From assembly GCA_965243145.1 (NCBI GenBank), contig CBDEUB010000002.1, positions 682,001-746,000 on the forward strand: a stretch of DNA of 64,000 nucleotides, read 5' to 3'. This DNA is from CBDBLK01 sp965243145 (GTDB lineage: Bacteria > Bdellovibrionota > Bacteriovoracia > Bacteriovoracales > Bacteriovoracaceae). Shown here one piece after another: positions 26,278 to 35,450 of the stretch; position 1 is the stretch's first letter, and each line of letters begins with the position of its first letter. Under the pieces are notes generated by a model, which had not been told where the DNA came from, did no database searches, and was given only the letters and a program-made list of their open reading frames with translations. A program made the position numbers and the translations under genes.

Positions 26278-27573
26278 TTAATGACAAGTCTGGTGAACGG
26301 CGTGGCGATCGTCAGTCACCACGCCCACACCACCGCCTTTCTCCCTCCACACTCCCCACACTTCGCCCAAACGGGGAGCGTAGTAGAGGGGCAGGCGCGA
26401 GCGCAGCATCTCTTCCAGTTGTTTGTCACTGGCGCGCTCCCGTTCAAATAAGATGCGCTGGGGGCGATCCAGCAGCAGGGAGCGGGGAGCACGGACGATC
26501 CGGATCAATTCTTCAAAACTCTCCACAGGCGCCTCTTGGCCTTTCAACAAGTGAAACAAGTGCTGGCCAGGGTCGCGGCCACTCACACTGGCCAAAACGG
26601 CGCTCCCGCCCCTTCCTTCCTTTTGCACCAGACACACCCACGCCGCCCAATCGGGGGCCACGCCTCCCAGCGAATAACTGCCCTGCTGGGACAGGGGCAA
26701 AGAGGGGGCCAAAACCGAACTGGTTATGGCCAAAAAGAACTTTTCTTCGCTTTGATAGAGGCCAAAAACATTGGTTTGCACTTTTGGCCCACGGTAGATG
26801 CGCAAGGGGGATTTATGATAGCGGTTAATGTCATCACTGCACTCAACATCAAAGGCGGGATTCCCCGATGCGCGAACCTGGTAAGCAAAAAGGGAAGTCT
26901 CCGCCAGGTGAGTAGGGGGCAATTGTTTGATTCGGGATCGCAATTTGGATGCAAATTTGGCCAGAGAAAAGGCCCTCAATGTCTCCCCCTCTTGCAATTC
27001 CTTGTCCAGGCGAAAAAAAGTTTCAGCGAGCACGGCATCCCGCTTTAACAATTCACGGTTTTGCCGGACAAACTGCCTCAACTCGCCAGTCATTAAGACA
27101 TTGGCAGGAAAATACCGATCGGCAATTCTGGCCAGTTGAAAGACGCTCTTGCGGTTTTGATTTTCTTTTAAAAAGGAATACAGGCCATAGAGGAAATTGG
27201 CCTCCTCCATTTGGGGAGTGGTGGGGTGATAGTCCCGGTATTGCACACTTTTTCCGTTGCCGTAGACGATCTGCAAGCGTGAAAAGTGGTTGCTGGCATC
27301 TGGCCGCACCAGAGTTTGGAAGAGGGCCAAAAGCGCCGCTTGATCGAGGAAGGAAAGTTGGTATTTTTTTTGTATGGCCGCCAAGCTCTGCAAAAAACTT
27401 TGATTGGCCCGCGAGTCGGTTTGCACCACCTGCAACGGTTTTTTCTTTTGGCAATATTGAGGCGTGACCAAAGTTTGGGCCACTTGAAACTGCGGCCGGG
27501 ATTCGATCAAGGTGATATAGGCGGCACACCCCTGCACACAAATGGCCAATAAAACCACGACCACAAAACTCAT
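26278..27573 (-). CDS. Putative lipoprotein, unknown
   Basis: 431 residues. LLAICVQGC is a lipobox at the N-terminus. The mature part is mixed alpha/beta with no recognised domain. The C-terminus converges on the DUF4143 gene with a 10-bp gap. Its ATG overlaps the stop of the small gene upstream (ATGA), so the two form one operon. Confidence 0.65.
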   Translation of the reverse strand: MSFVVVVLLAICVQGCAAYITLIESRPQFQVAQTLVTPQYCQKKKPLQVVQTDSRANQSFLQSLAAIQKKYQLSFLDQAALLALFQTLVRPDASNHFSRLQIVYGNGKSVQYRDYHPTTPQMEEANFLYGLYSFLKENQNRKSVFQLARIADRYFPANVLMTGELRQFVRQNRELLKRDAVLAETFFRLDKELQEGETLRAFSLAKFASKLRSRIKQLPPTHLAETSLFAYQVRASGNPAFDVECSDDINRYHKSPLRIYRGPKVQTNVFGLYQSEEKFFLAITSSVLAPSLPLSQQGSYSLGGVAPDWAAWVCLVQKEGRGGSAVLASVSGRDPGQHLFHLLKGQEAPVESFEELIRIVRAPRSLLLDRPQRILFERERASDKQLEEMLRSRLPLYYAPRLGEVWGVWREKGGGVGVVTDDRHAVHQTCH

Positions 27574-27896
27574 GTGGTGATCTCAAATTCATCGCTATCG
27601 TAATCACCAGTTTCATCTTCAAGCGATAAATCATCCAAGGAAAGGGCGCGGGAACTCGATTTTAAGAGGAAGATCACCCACATGCCGGACATCTCTTCTC
27701 GGGTTATGTGTTGAGTTTTAAATTCCACAATGTGATAACCGCTATCCAGGATTTGATTGATAACACGATCGAATTGTTTTTCTCGATAACTGCTTTTGCG
27801 CACCGGAGGGGAGGGCAAAAAGTAGGTAAACATTTGAAATCGGTGTTTTTTTGAGCAAAGACCAAAAAAGTTTGTAAGATTATTTTTCCAATTCAT
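27570..27896 (-). CDS. Small protein of unknown function
   Basis: 108 residues from ATG 27896; an in-frame start at 27914 adds six residues. It has no signal peptide. The central part (FDRVINQILDSGYHIVEFKT) suggests a small alpha/beta fold, and the tail is acidic (DDLSLEDETGDYDSDEFE). It is translationally coupled to the lipoprotein gene downstream. No family recognised. Confidence 0.55.
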   Translation of the reverse strand: MNWKNNLTNFFGLCSKKHRFQMFTYFLPSPPVRKSSYREKQFDRVINQILDSGYHIVEFKTQHITREEMSGMWVIFLLKSSSRALSLDDLSLEDETGDYDSDEFEITT

Positions 27897-28038
27897 ATCC
27901 GTTTTTCCCAGCAATAAGGCCCGTTGAAGTGAAATAAATATGGTTTAAAAGGCCGCCAAAACCCCTTTGCCAAGACTCTTTTTGCTTTGGAAATGTTTGC
28001 CTCGCCATCTTTTTTCTTCTTTGAGAGACGGGATGAGT

Positions 28039-28044
28039 TATAAT
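28039..28044 (+). promoter_or_regulatory. -10 box of candidate small RNA
   Basis: Perfect TATAAT, six bases before the base that opens the first stem of the RNA. The -35 region is T-rich (TTCTTT) and weak. Confidence 0.5.
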
Positions 28045-28050
28045 AGACAT

Positions 28051-28135
28051 GTGAGCGACAGGAAGTTTCTCACCTGGATAGGCAGGATGCCACAAGAGGG
28101 GGGTCTTCGCAGGTTAGGGGATCCCTCTTTTTTTT
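28051..28135 (+). ncRNA. Candidate small RNA, about 85 nt
   Basis: Starting at 28051 the sequence folds as GTGAG...CTCAC (28051-28073), then a small hairpin GGC-aggat-GCC (28081-28091), then a terminator whose arms AAGAGGG and CCCTCTT (about 28094-28129) are followed by eight T. The start is placed 7 bases after TATAAT. The stretch lies between a divergent small gene and the 3' end of the ferredoxin gene. A short ORF of the same strand crosses it but has no ribosome site. No match to SRP, 6S or known riboswitch consensus was evident by eye. Confidence 0.5.
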
Positions 28136-28153
28136 GTTGTAACTGTTCACACT

Positions 28154-29011
28154 TCAGGCCTTGTCGAATTTGATCACTTCAACCGGACAGGCCTCCGCTG
28201 CCTCTTCAACTTTTAGGCCGTCGTGCAGGGGGGCATCGGGGCGAATCACACAGGTGGTGTCGGTGACTTCAAAGACTTCGGGATAAATGCTCTCGCAAGC
28301 GTCGCAGACGATGCAGCCCGGATCGATCCACACTTTGGAAACGGCAAACTGATTTTCCGCCGCTGCCCCGTCGCCGGCAGGTGCATCTTGGCCCACCGCC
28401 ATCTCGCCGGCAAAAGCGGGGTTGGTGGCCAATTTTAAAACCTTGTTTGAAGGGGGCAGAGGGTCTGCCACAAAGGAGCGCTTGGGCGTGGCGTACACAG
28501 GTTTGGCAGGTGCACTCTGTTCACTCTGGCCGCTTTCCGCAAATTTTTCCACCGTCCAAGAAGCGTTTTCCCGAGCGCCCGCAAACTGGCGAGCGGGCAT
28601 ATCGAACTGGTGGAACACCCCGTGCTTGGAAGAACCTATTTCAATTTGTATTGAGGCCTTGTCCAGGCCATCCACCGCCAACAGTCGCTGCAATTCAGGC
28701 CCCAGGTCAATATCCCGGGCGGCGCTGTTATCAAAGGCGGGAAAAGCGCGCCAAATCTCTATCTTTTGAGGAGTTCCAAAGGCGTTAAAAAAATTCAATT
28801 TCATCTGGTCAAAGCTGGCCGGCTCCCGCGCCGAGTTCCAACTCAACCCAAAGGCAAACCCGTGCTCAAAGCGGGATTGCAAAATCCTGAGTTTAGGCCG
28901 CACTAAAAAGAAGTGCACCCCTCCCGAGAGCAAACTGGCCAACCCCAAGGTGGCGACCAATCCCCCCGCGGCCAATCCGGCAATTCCCATGGCCACCACT
29001 GTTGAACTCAT
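28154..29011 (-). CDS. Membrane-anchored 4Fe-4S ferredoxin-domain protein
   Basis: 285 residues; start after AAGGAGACGG. Two hydrophobic stretches at residues 5-35 (GIAGLAAGGLVATLGLASLL) anchor it. The middle is of unknown fold. The last 60 residues are a single-cluster ferredoxin: DPGCIVCDACESIYPEVF and a final EACPVEVI, giving Cys ligands in the C-x2-C-x2-C...C pattern. It likely hands electrons to or from a membrane partner. The stop codon overlaps a partial copy of the intergenic repeat end. It follows truB by 25 bp and may share its transcript. Confidence 0.8.
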   Translation of the reverse strand: MSSTVVAMGIAGLAAGGLVATLGLASLLSGGVHFFLVRPKLRILQSRFEHGFAFGLSWNSAREPASFDQMKLNFFNAFGTPQKIEIWRAFPAFDNSAARDIDLGPELQRLLAVDGLDKASIQIEIGSSKHGVFHQFDMPARQFAGARENASWTVEKFAESGQSEQSAPAKPVYATPKRSFVADPLPPSNKVLKLATNPAFAGEMAVGQDAPAGDGAAAENQFAVSKVWIDPGCIVCDACESIYPEVFEVTDTTCVIRPDAPLHDGLKVEEAAEACPVEVIKFDKA

Positions 29012-29036
29012 ACCGTCTCCTTATTCAAGGCCCATT

Positions 29037-29999
29037 TTAGCACGAACGGGGGGCCAGAATAAAGTTAATTTTGGGTGCCAGGCGAGTTTCTTCGACCGTC
29101 CCCAGCCCTAAGAGCGTCTGGGCGGAATCAAAGGCCCAGCGGTAGGGTTCCCCCGACAAGGCCTTGTCGTCGCCCTGCTTCAAACGCTTCAAGGGAACGG
29201 AGTTGCCGCAGATAAATTGATCGCGCCACTTTTTCTCCATCCACACCGCGGGAAAATCCAACAATTGGTGGGGAGACAGGGCGGGAATGGACACCTCCCT
29301 GGCCACGCTTTCCTTAGGGATCGGCACAGCGCGCTCGACACCAATCTCTCCATAGGCCGTGCGCCGGAGTTCCGCCAAATACCCCCCCCAATCTTGGGCC
29401 ATATCCTCCCACAACACGCGAATATAAGTTCCCGCGCTCACCTGCGCCCGAAATTCGACCGAAGGAAGGGAATAAGACAAAATTTCTAAGTGATCAATTT
29501 TCCTCGCCACCGGAGGTTTGCGGATGTCAATACCATGTCGGGCGTAATGATACAAACACTTGCCTTGAAATTTGGCGGCGGAATAAGCGGGTGGAATTTG
29601 CCAATAAGTTCCCTCGGTGAGTGCTGCCACTTTCTCTCGTAGTTTTTGGCCAAAGGCCTGAATCCCGATGGGATCGCGCCAATTATACTGGCCAGCTTCG
29701 ACGACTTTTCCAGTCACATCCCCGGTGTCGCGCTTTTCCCCCAACACCCCCTTGGCCCAGTAGCTTTTTTTCAAATACCGATGCACCAGCGGGGCCAGCC
29801 GGTTGGCCGCCCCCACCGCCACCAAAACCAGCCCCGAGGCAAAGGGGTCGAGAGTGCCAAAGTGGCCAATTTTTTGGCGCTTGTGTTTGCTTGACCTGGG
29901 CCTCACCCTTCTTATCACATCAAAAGTGCTCAGGCCGGCAGGTTTGTCCAAGAGATATATTAGTGGTGGCAAGATTTCACTTGGCCCACGGTTTTTCAT
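29037..29999 (-). CDS. truB: tRNA pseudouridine-55 synthase
   Basis: 320 residues. The catalytic motif is IGHFGTLDPFASGLVLV, with the nucleophilic Asp in GTLDP; the common GHTGTLDP is GHFGTLDP here. YLLDKPAGLSTFD opens the fold and YSAAKFQGKCLY is the KV/PSA-like block. It modifies U55 in the tRNA T-loop. Its start lies 23 bp inside rbfA, so translation is coupled. Confidence 0.93.
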   Translation of the reverse strand: MKNRGPSEILPPLIYLLDKPAGLSTFDVIRRVRPRSSKHKRQKIGHFGTLDPFASGLVLVAVGAANRLAPLVHRYLKKSYWAKGVLGEKRDTGDVTGKVVEAGQYNWRDPIGIQAFGQKLREKVAALTEGTYWQIPPAYSAAKFQGKCLYHYARHGIDIRKPPVARKIDHLEILSYSLPSVEFRAQVSAGTYIRVLWEDMAQDWGGYLAELRRTAYGEIGVERAVPIPKESVAREVSIPALSPHQLLDFPAVWMEKKWRDQFICGNSVPLKRLKQGDDKALSGEPYRWAFDSAQTLLGLGTVEETRLAPKINFILAPRSC

Positions 30000-30357
30000 T
30001 CAAATGCGAGGATTGGCCCTGGCCAAGAAGCTGCACCATTTTTTGCTCCTCTTCAAACTGGTTGTCGTAGCAAAAGCGCAGGGCGGGAACCATGCGCACT
30101 TGTAGAGCATGGCCCAAGAGTTTGCGCATGCGCCCCACCGCTCTCTTGAGGGCGCGCTCCAATTCCGTACGGTTACTGTCGTCAAATGTATCCCAATAAA
30201 CTTTGGAAATGCTGCCGTCCCGATTGAGTTCCACCTTGGTGAGGGAAACCCGGCGCAAGCGCGAGTCATTGAAATCGCGCCTCAGAATGAGGCCCAACTG
30301 GTTTAAAATGCGCCCGCTGTACTTGTCTCGCTTGGAAGTGTGGGCCATGACACTCAT
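29977..30357 (-). CDS. rbfA: Ribosome-binding factor A
   Basis: 126 residues with the single KH-type fold of RbfA: RILNQLGLILRRDFNDSRLRRVSLTKVELN and a C-terminal RMVPALRFCYDNQFEEE. It assists 16S rRNA 5'-end maturation in 30S assembly. The ATG overlaps the infB stop (ATGA) and the 3' end overlaps truB. Confidence 0.92.
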   Translation of the reverse strand: MSVMAHTSKRDKYSGRILNQLGLILRRDFNDSRLRRVSLTKVELNRDGSISKVYWDTFDDSNRTELERALKRAVGRMRKLLGHALQVRMVPALRFCYDNQFEEEQKMVQLLGQGQSSHLNEKPWAK

Positions 30358-33029
30358 TCGAGGCCCCCTTCTATTTGATTTTCCTGATGCGCTTCACTCT
30401 CCGCCGCCGCGGCGGGTGCACTGACAACTTTGGACTCGTCCTGCAAATCTTTGAGCGTGCGCTTGATCTCCTCCAGCGCGTAACACTCGCAAATGTCCCC
30501 CACTTTGACATCGTTAAAATTTTCCAGGCCGACTCCACATTCATAACCGCTCTTGACTTCCTTGACATCTTCCTTAAAACGCCTCAGCGAACTCATGCCG
30601 CCATCAAAGATGATCTTTCCATTGCGCAAGAGCCGCACTTTTTGGCCCACCCGTAAGAGGCCTTCCACCACCACCGAACCGGCGATAACCCCCACTTTGG
30701 GAATGGAGAAAGTATTTTTGACCTCCGCACGGCCGAGGTATTTTTCCGCCACCTTGGGTTCCAGCATTCCCTCCAGGGCCAGGGTGACATCGCCAATCAA
30801 TTCGTAGATCACGCTGTAGGTGCGGATTTCAATTGCCAAATCTTCCGCCAGTCTGCGCGCCGAAGTTACTGGCCGCATGTTAAAGCCCATCACGATCCCC
30901 TGCGCAGCAGAGGTCAAGTGCACATCGGAATCACTAATTGGGCCAATGCCGCCCTTGAGGACTTTCACCTCGACTTCGGGATTGGACAGGGCCTGCAAGG
31001 ACTGTTTGATCGCCTCATAAGAACCCTGAGTATCAGCGCGAAGCATAATATTGAGAGTTTTTTGTTCCTTCTGATCATCTGCCGCCTGGGCAAAGAAATC
31101 TTCCAAATTGACACTCGCCTGCTTGGGCACACTCTCCAAGCGTTGGCGCTCTTCAATGCGGTTTTGCACGATCCTTTTGGCCTCCCGTTCATTTTTGACC
31201 ACATTTAAAATGTCGCCGGGAACGGGAGTTTGATTCAGGCCCAAAACTTGAACTGGAATCGAAGGCCCTGCAACAGTGAGAATCCGCCCCAGGCCGTCCA
31301 TAAGATTGCGGGCGCGGCCAAAACTCTCCCCGGCGACAATAAAGTCGCCCTTTTTCAAAGTCCCCGTTTGCACCAAAATGGTGGCCATCGCCCCCCGGCC
31401 GGCCTCGACTTTGGATTCGATGACCACTCCCTCTCCTGGGCCATCGAGTTCGGCCCGCAAATTGAGTATCTCGGCCACCAATCCCAGAGACTCCAAGAGA
31501 GCGTCTATACCATCCCCCTTGAGGGCCGAAATGGGCACCATCATGGTGTCTCCCCCCCACTCTTCAGGAGACAGACCGTGTTCGGCCAACTCGCTCTTCA
31601 CCCGCTCGGGGTTGGTTTCCTCCTTGTCCATTTTGTTGATCGCCACCACCACCGGAACTCCCGCCTCCTTGATAAAGCGAATGGACTCCTCGGTCTGCGG
31701 CATCACTCCGTCGTCGGCGGCCACCACCAAAACCACGATGTCGGTCACCTTGGCCCCGCGCTGTCTCATGCTGGCAAAAGCGGCGTGCCCCGGAGTATCC
31801 AAAAAAGTCAGCCTCTTCCCCGCCTGGGTGTGTACCGAATAAGCGCCGATATGCTGGGTGATCCCCCCGGCCTCCCCCGCCGCCACTTTGGCCTCGCGAA
31901 TATAATCCAGTAAAGTGGTTTTGCCGTGATCCACATGCCCCATAATGGCAATGATGGGATCGCGCAGGGGCCATTTTTCCCGCTCTTCGTCCGCCAACTC
32001 CGCCTTGCCGATGACAGCATTTTCGTCAAAGGCGATATTTTCCACTTTATGGCCATAAAAAGCGGCAATTTCATTGGCCAACTTAATGCCAATATAATCC
32101 TCTCCCTTGACCAATAAATTGATCTCCAAACACTGATCCACCATTTCTTTGAGTTTGACCTTGAGTTTTTTGGCCAACTCTTTGGCACTGGCCCCCAGAT
32201 GGAGTTTGATCACCCGCTTGGCCTCTTTGGTTTCGGTAATATGGGTGGCCTTAATGGGGCCAGCAAAGGCGCGCTTTTTCTTGACCGTGGTATAAATCGG
32301 CCGCCCCGTGCGGCCCAGGGCCGCGTAGGCCCTCAGTTCTTGATCCGCCCTCTCCTGGCCGATGGTGCGGGCGCGAAGGCCATAATTTTTCCTCTCGTTC
32401 ATCATGGTGGCCAAGCTGCCCAGGCGGTTGCCCTTTTTGGGAGACAGGTTTTTATCCTGCTTGTCCTGTTTTGTTGCGCGGCCATCTTCTTTTGCCGCCG
32501 GGTGAGGCCCTGCAAAATCTTGCGCCCCTTTGTTCGCTGGACGAGATTCGGGTGCAGGTTTCGATCCGCTCTCCACAATTTGCAGCCCGCGGGGGCGATC
32601 CTCGGCAAAGTTCTCTTTCCCTTGAGCGTCTCGGTGCCGTTCGGCCTCTTGAGAAGGCAAGGCCTCTTTTGGCCCTCCCTCTCCATCACGGGGCACACCG
32701 GCAGTTTGCTCTGGTGTCACCCCCTGTTCCCCTGCGGCGGGGGCCGTGGCCTTGGTTTTTCTACGGATGACAGTTTTTTTCCTGCGCGTGCCGGATTTTT
32801 TGGCCAAAGAATCGCTCTTAGGCCTTTTGGCCTTCGCGCTCTTTTTAACTTCTTTGCCTTTGCCCTCTTCTGACGGTTCGGCAAAACTGGCCAAAACTTT
32901 TTCCACTTCTTGGTCGCTCAAAGTTTGCATGTGATTGCGAACGGCAAACCCCTTGGACTTGAGGCCTTCAACTAAATCGACCGCCCCCATTCCCAATTCT
33001 TTTGCCAGTTCAAACACGCGTTTTGGCAT
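30354..33029 (-). CDS. infB: Translation initiation factor IF-2
   Basis: 891 residues. IF2_N domain at the start (RVFELAKELGMGAVDLVEGL), then a long charged Lys/Glu/Pro-rich linker to about residue 250. The G domain begins near residue 365 with GHVDHGKTT, followed by DTPGHAAF and NKMD, and then the fMet-tRNA-binding C-terminal domains. It is the central gene of the nusA-infB-rbfA-truB operon and starts 14 bp after nusA. Confidence 0.96.
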   Translation of the reverse strand: MPKRVFELAKELGMGAVDLVEGLKSKGFAVRNHMQTLSDQEVEKVLASFAEPSEEGKGKEVKKSAKAKRPKSDSLAKKSGTRRKKTVIRRKTKATAPAAGEQGVTPEQTAGVPRDGEGGPKEALPSQEAERHRDAQGKENFAEDRPRGLQIVESGSKPAPESRPANKGAQDFAGPHPAAKEDGRATKQDKQDKNLSPKKGNRLGSLATMMNERKNYGLRARTIGQERADQELRAYAALGRTGRPIYTTVKKKRAFAGPIKATHITETKEAKRVIKLHLGASAKELAKKLKVKLKEMVDQCLEINLLVKGEDYIGIKLANEIAAFYGHKVENIAFDENAVIGKAELADEEREKWPLRDPIIAIMGHVDHGKTTLLDYIREAKVAAGEAGGITQHIGAYSVHTQAGKRLTFLDTPGHAAFASMRQRGAKVTDIVVLVVAADDGVMPQTEESIRFIKEAGVPVVVAINKMDKEETNPERVKSELAEHGLSPEEWGGDTMMVPISALKGDGIDALLESLGLVAEILNLRAELDGPGEGVVIESKVEAGRGAMATILVQTGTLKKGDFIVAGESFGRARNLMDGLGRILTVAGPSIPVQVLGLNQTPVPGDILNVVKNEREAKRIVQNRIEERQRLESVPKQASVNLEDFFAQAADDQKEQKTLNIMLRADTQGSYEAIKQSLQALSNPEVEVKVLKGGIGPISDSDVHLTSAAQGIVMGFNMRPVTSARRLAEDLAIEIRTYSVIYELIGDVTLALEGMLEPKVAEKYLGRAEVKNTFSIPKVGVIAGSVVVEGLLRVGQKVRLLRNGKIIFDGGMSSLRRFKEDVKEVKSGYECGVGLENFNDVKVGDICECYALEEIKRTLKDLQDESKVVSAPAAAAESEAHQENQIEGGLE

Positions 33030-33043
33030 TTCGCTTACCCCAA

Positions 33044-34447
33044 CTACTTTAACTTAAAGGCCGCCAACTCTTCGCGCAGCCGCTTCTCGGCCTCGCCAAA
33101 CTTGTCTTGCGATTCTTTTTCCTTCTGATCTTGAATCAGGCCCACATAGGCGGGAATGGCCGAAGCGGACACCAATTCGTCCTCTTCCTCCGGCTGCAAT
33201 TTCACACTTCCCTCTTCGATGGCCTTGAGAGTGTTGTCGATAATGGCCTGGGCCTCGTCCTCGGCGATCTCCAGAGTGCTGGCCAAATCTTCCTTGGTCT
33301 GCACTGACAAGTCGCCGATGGCGGTCACCCCCACCTGAATCAACACCTGGGCGCGGGCATCGGTCACGCCTTCAATTTGCAACAAGTTCTCCACCGACTT
33401 GGCAATTTTTTCTTGCAGTTTGGACTTGGAGATAATGCTGACTTTGTGGCCAGACAACATGGCCGCCAGGCGCACATTGCGCCCGCGCTGTCCGATCGCC
33501 AAAGATAGCTGATCCTCTTCCACCACCACATCCATGGTTTGCGCCTCGTGGTCGATCATAATATTGGTGATCTCCGCGGGGGCCAGGGCATTGCGGGCGA
33601 AAGTTTCCAAGTCGTCCGACCACTTAACGATGTCAATTTTTTCCCCTTGCAGCTCGTTGACCACATTTTGCACCCGCGACCCCTTCATGCCCACGCAAGC
33701 GCCCACCGGATCGATGTCTTTGTCGGTGGAGAGCACCGCCAGCTTGGCGCGATAGCCGGGTTCCCGCGCCGCCGAGCGAATCTCGATGGTTCCGTCTTGA
33801 ATCTCGGGAACCTCCAACTCAAAGAGTTTGACCAAAAAGAGGGGGCTGGTGCGGGAGAGGCGAATTTCTGGCCCCCGGTTGGTCATCACCACCTCGGTCA
33901 AATAGGCCTGAATGCGATCCCCGGTCTTAAAATTTTCCCCGGGTATGATCTCCCGCCGGGAGAGAACCGCGTCCGCTTTCCCCAAATCCACATAGATATT
34001 GCCCCTCTCGTAGCGGCGGGCAATGCCGGTGATCAGTTCCCCCTCCCGGTGCTTAAACTCGGAAAACAGAATTTCCCGCTCGGCATCCCGCACTTTTTGA
34101 AAGATGATCTGGCGGGCGGTTTGCACATCCACCCGGGTGAAGTTGGGGTTTTCAATGCGCACTCCCAACTGATCCCCCACTTCTACTTCCCCGTCGAGAT
34201 TTTTGGCCTCGCCCAACACAATTTCCGTCGTCTCATTTTGCACTTCATCAACAACATTTTTGTACTGGTAAATTTCAATTTCGTCGTCGTCGGTGTTGTA
34301 GCGGGTCTCGTACTCCCCCTGAATACCGTACTTTTTGCGGGCGGTGACCAAAAACGCCTGCTCGATGGCCTTGACCACGATCTCCCGGTCTATGCCCCGG
34401 TCTTTTCCCAAGGCCTCGATGACCCGCCCCAATTCAGAAAAACTCAT
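33044..34447 (-). CDS. nusA: Transcription termination/antitermination factor NusA
   Basis: 467 residues: N-terminal RNA-polymerase-binding domain (with VTARKKYG), S1 domain near residue 135-200, then KH1 and KH2 (KWSDDLETFARNALAPAEI and AIGQRGRNVRLAAML), and one C-terminal acidic repeat-like region. Start supported by GAGGAAGAG. The usual upstream rimP is absent; a terminator hairpin and a toxin-antitoxin pair lie upstream instead. Confidence 0.95.
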   Translation of the reverse strand: MSFSELGRVIEALGKDRGIDREIVVKAIEQAFLVTARKKYGIQGEYETRYNTDDDEIEIYQYKNVVDEVQNETTEIVLGEAKNLDGEVEVGDQLGVRIENPNFTRVDVQTARQIIFQKVRDAEREILFSEFKHREGELITGIARRYERGNIYVDLGKADAVLSRREIIPGENFKTGDRIQAYLTEVVMTNRGPEIRLSRTSPLFLVKLFELEVPEIQDGTIEIRSAAREPGYRAKLAVLSTDKDIDPVGACVGMKGSRVQNVVNELQGEKIDIVKWSDDLETFARNALAPAEITNIMIDHEAQTMDVVVEEDQLSLAIGQRGRNVRLAAMLSGHKVSIISKSKLQEKIAKSVENLLQIEGVTDARAQVLIQVGVTAIGDLSVQTKEDLASTLEIAEDEAQAIIDNTLKAIEEGSVKLQPEEEDELVSASAIPAYVGLIQDQKEKESQDKFGEAEKRLREELAAFKLK

Positions 34448-34501
34448 ACTCTCTTCCTCACTTTTCTATGCATCGCTTCATCAAGCGGGGGCCTCCAAGC
34501 T

Positions 34502-34538
34502 AAAAAAAAAGGCGGACTTTCACTCAAAAACCGCCTTT
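34502..34538 (-). terminator. Hairpin terminator just upstream of nusA
   Basis: On the minus strand AAAGGCGG pairs with CCGCCTTT across a 15-base loop, followed by a run of T. It lies 55 bp before the nusA ATG. It either ends the toxin-antitoxin transcript or acts as an attenuator in the nusA leader. No gene lies in 34448-34738; the remainder holds this hairpin and the palindrome at 34670-34686. Confidence 0.75.
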
Positions 34539-34669
34539 AACTCACCGAACCCCTACACTTTTTAACAAAGACTAGGCACTTTTAACAAAATTTCGCCGGG
34601 GGGGCAAGGGCCTTGTCAGAGAGTGGGGCAGGGGCACAAAAAATGACGCTCGTCTCAATATGGCCAAAC

Positions 34670-34686
34670 TTGCAATCTGATTGCAA
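34670..34686. promoter_or_regulatory. Small perfect palindrome TTGCAATC-T-GATTGCAA
   Basis: 8-bp arms with a one-base centre in the leader between the XRE antitoxin and nusA. It could be an operator for a dimeric regulator; no direct evidence links it to one. Confidence 0.4.
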
Positions 34687-34738
34687 ATTTGGACAAATTC
34701 CCCTGAACCCCACCAATTTCCGCCAAAACCTTCAAAAC

Positions 34739-35041
34739 TCAACCAACCTTGAGGCGCAATTCGGGATTGAGAATAAAAAAGAGGTTGATCAACCGATCAG
34801 TGGAAAACTCATCGATTCGGTGGTGTAGAATTTTACTGACTTTCGCTTCATCGGCCCCCAATCGTTCGGCCATTTCTTTTTGAGAAATTCCCTGTGCCTG
34901 CTTGTACTTGATAAACTCCTGGCAAATATCCCATCTCAATTTTTCCAGAGGAGTGGCATTTTTTGGCAAGATGAGAGTGCCCTCGGCATTTTCAAGTTTT
35001 TTTAAGGCCCTATTGATTTCAATTTTTTTGGGGAACCCCAT
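34739..35041 (-). CDS. XRE-family antitoxin
   Basis: 100 residues. The helix-turn-helix is ISQKEMAERLGADEAKVSKI near residue 56, followed by a C-terminal helix, as in HigA/XRE antitoxins. It starts just after the stop of the upstream toxin-like gene, with GGAG inside that gene's end. A perfect 24-bp palindrome upstream of the operon is its likely operator. Confidence 0.8.
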   Translation of the reverse strand: MGFPKKIEINRALKKLENAEGTLILPKNATPLEKLRWDICQEFIKYKQAQGISQKEMAERLGADEAKVSKILHHRIDEFSTDRLINLFFILNPELRLKVG

Positions 35042-35043
35042 TG

Positions 35044-35337
35044 CTAACTCCTTCTATAAGCATTGACGACACCTATATAGATTTGATGGTTTTCAAGCAA
35101 CCAGATCAATCTGTAGCATTTTTTTCTGTATTCAATTCCATCAGTTACAAAATATCTATAGGGTGGATTTTCGCCATCCGGTTCAAATGTTTTGCCGTGA
35201 AGTGCCCTTACCAAATTGAGAATAATATCATCATTAACGCTTTCACTGTGTTTCTCTTGGTAGTGGGGGTCGATGATAACTTCCCTAATGGCAATACCAT
35301 TAACCATTATATCAATAGGATATGTTTTTCTCTTCAT
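35044..35337 (-). CDS. Putative toxin of an XRE-type toxin-antitoxin pair
   Basis: 97 residues with strand-rich sequence (YRYFVTDGIEYRKKCYRLIW, then LENHQIYIGVVNAYRR) that fits the RelE/HigB-like fold. The identification depends mainly on pairing with the XRE gene 2 bp downstream. The ATG has no Shine-Dalgarno and lies 18 bp after the palindrome at 35356-35379. Confidence 0.65.
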   Translation of the reverse strand: MKRKTYPIDIMVNGIAIREVIIDPHYQEKHSESVNDDIILNLVRALHGKTFEPDGENPPYRYFVTDGIEYRKKCYRLIWLLENHQIYIGVVNAYRRS

Positions 35338-35355
35338 GTGAAAGACATGATGGCC

Positions 35356-35379
35356 TATCTTGCCATATATGGCAAGATA
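35356..35379. promoter_or_regulatory. Perfect 24-bp palindrome, probable toxin-antitoxin operator
   Basis: TATCTTGCCATA followed by its exact reverse complement TATGGCAAGATA, 18 bp before the toxin start. On the minus strand it holds TTGCCA, a possible -35, with CATCAT 17 bp further. This is a typical site for autoregulation by the XRE protein. Confidence 0.8.
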
Positions 35380-35420
35380 GATTTTTTATTAAAGGCCATA
35401 AAATTGACGCAAAAAGAAAA

Positions 35421-35450
35421 CCCCTCAGCGGTTTTAAGGCCGCCAAGGGG
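35421..35450 (-). terminator. Terminator downstream of the DUF4143 gene at 35641
   Basis: CCCCT...CGG pairs with CCG...AGGGG; on the minus strand it is followed by TTTTCTTTTT. No gene is seen between 35338 and 35640; this hairpin and the palindrome above are the only recognisable elements. Confidence 0.6.

Noticed and set aside
33539..34540. Plus-strand ORF of 333 codons opposite nusA
   Set aside because: Antisense to conserved NusA domains; a composition artefact.
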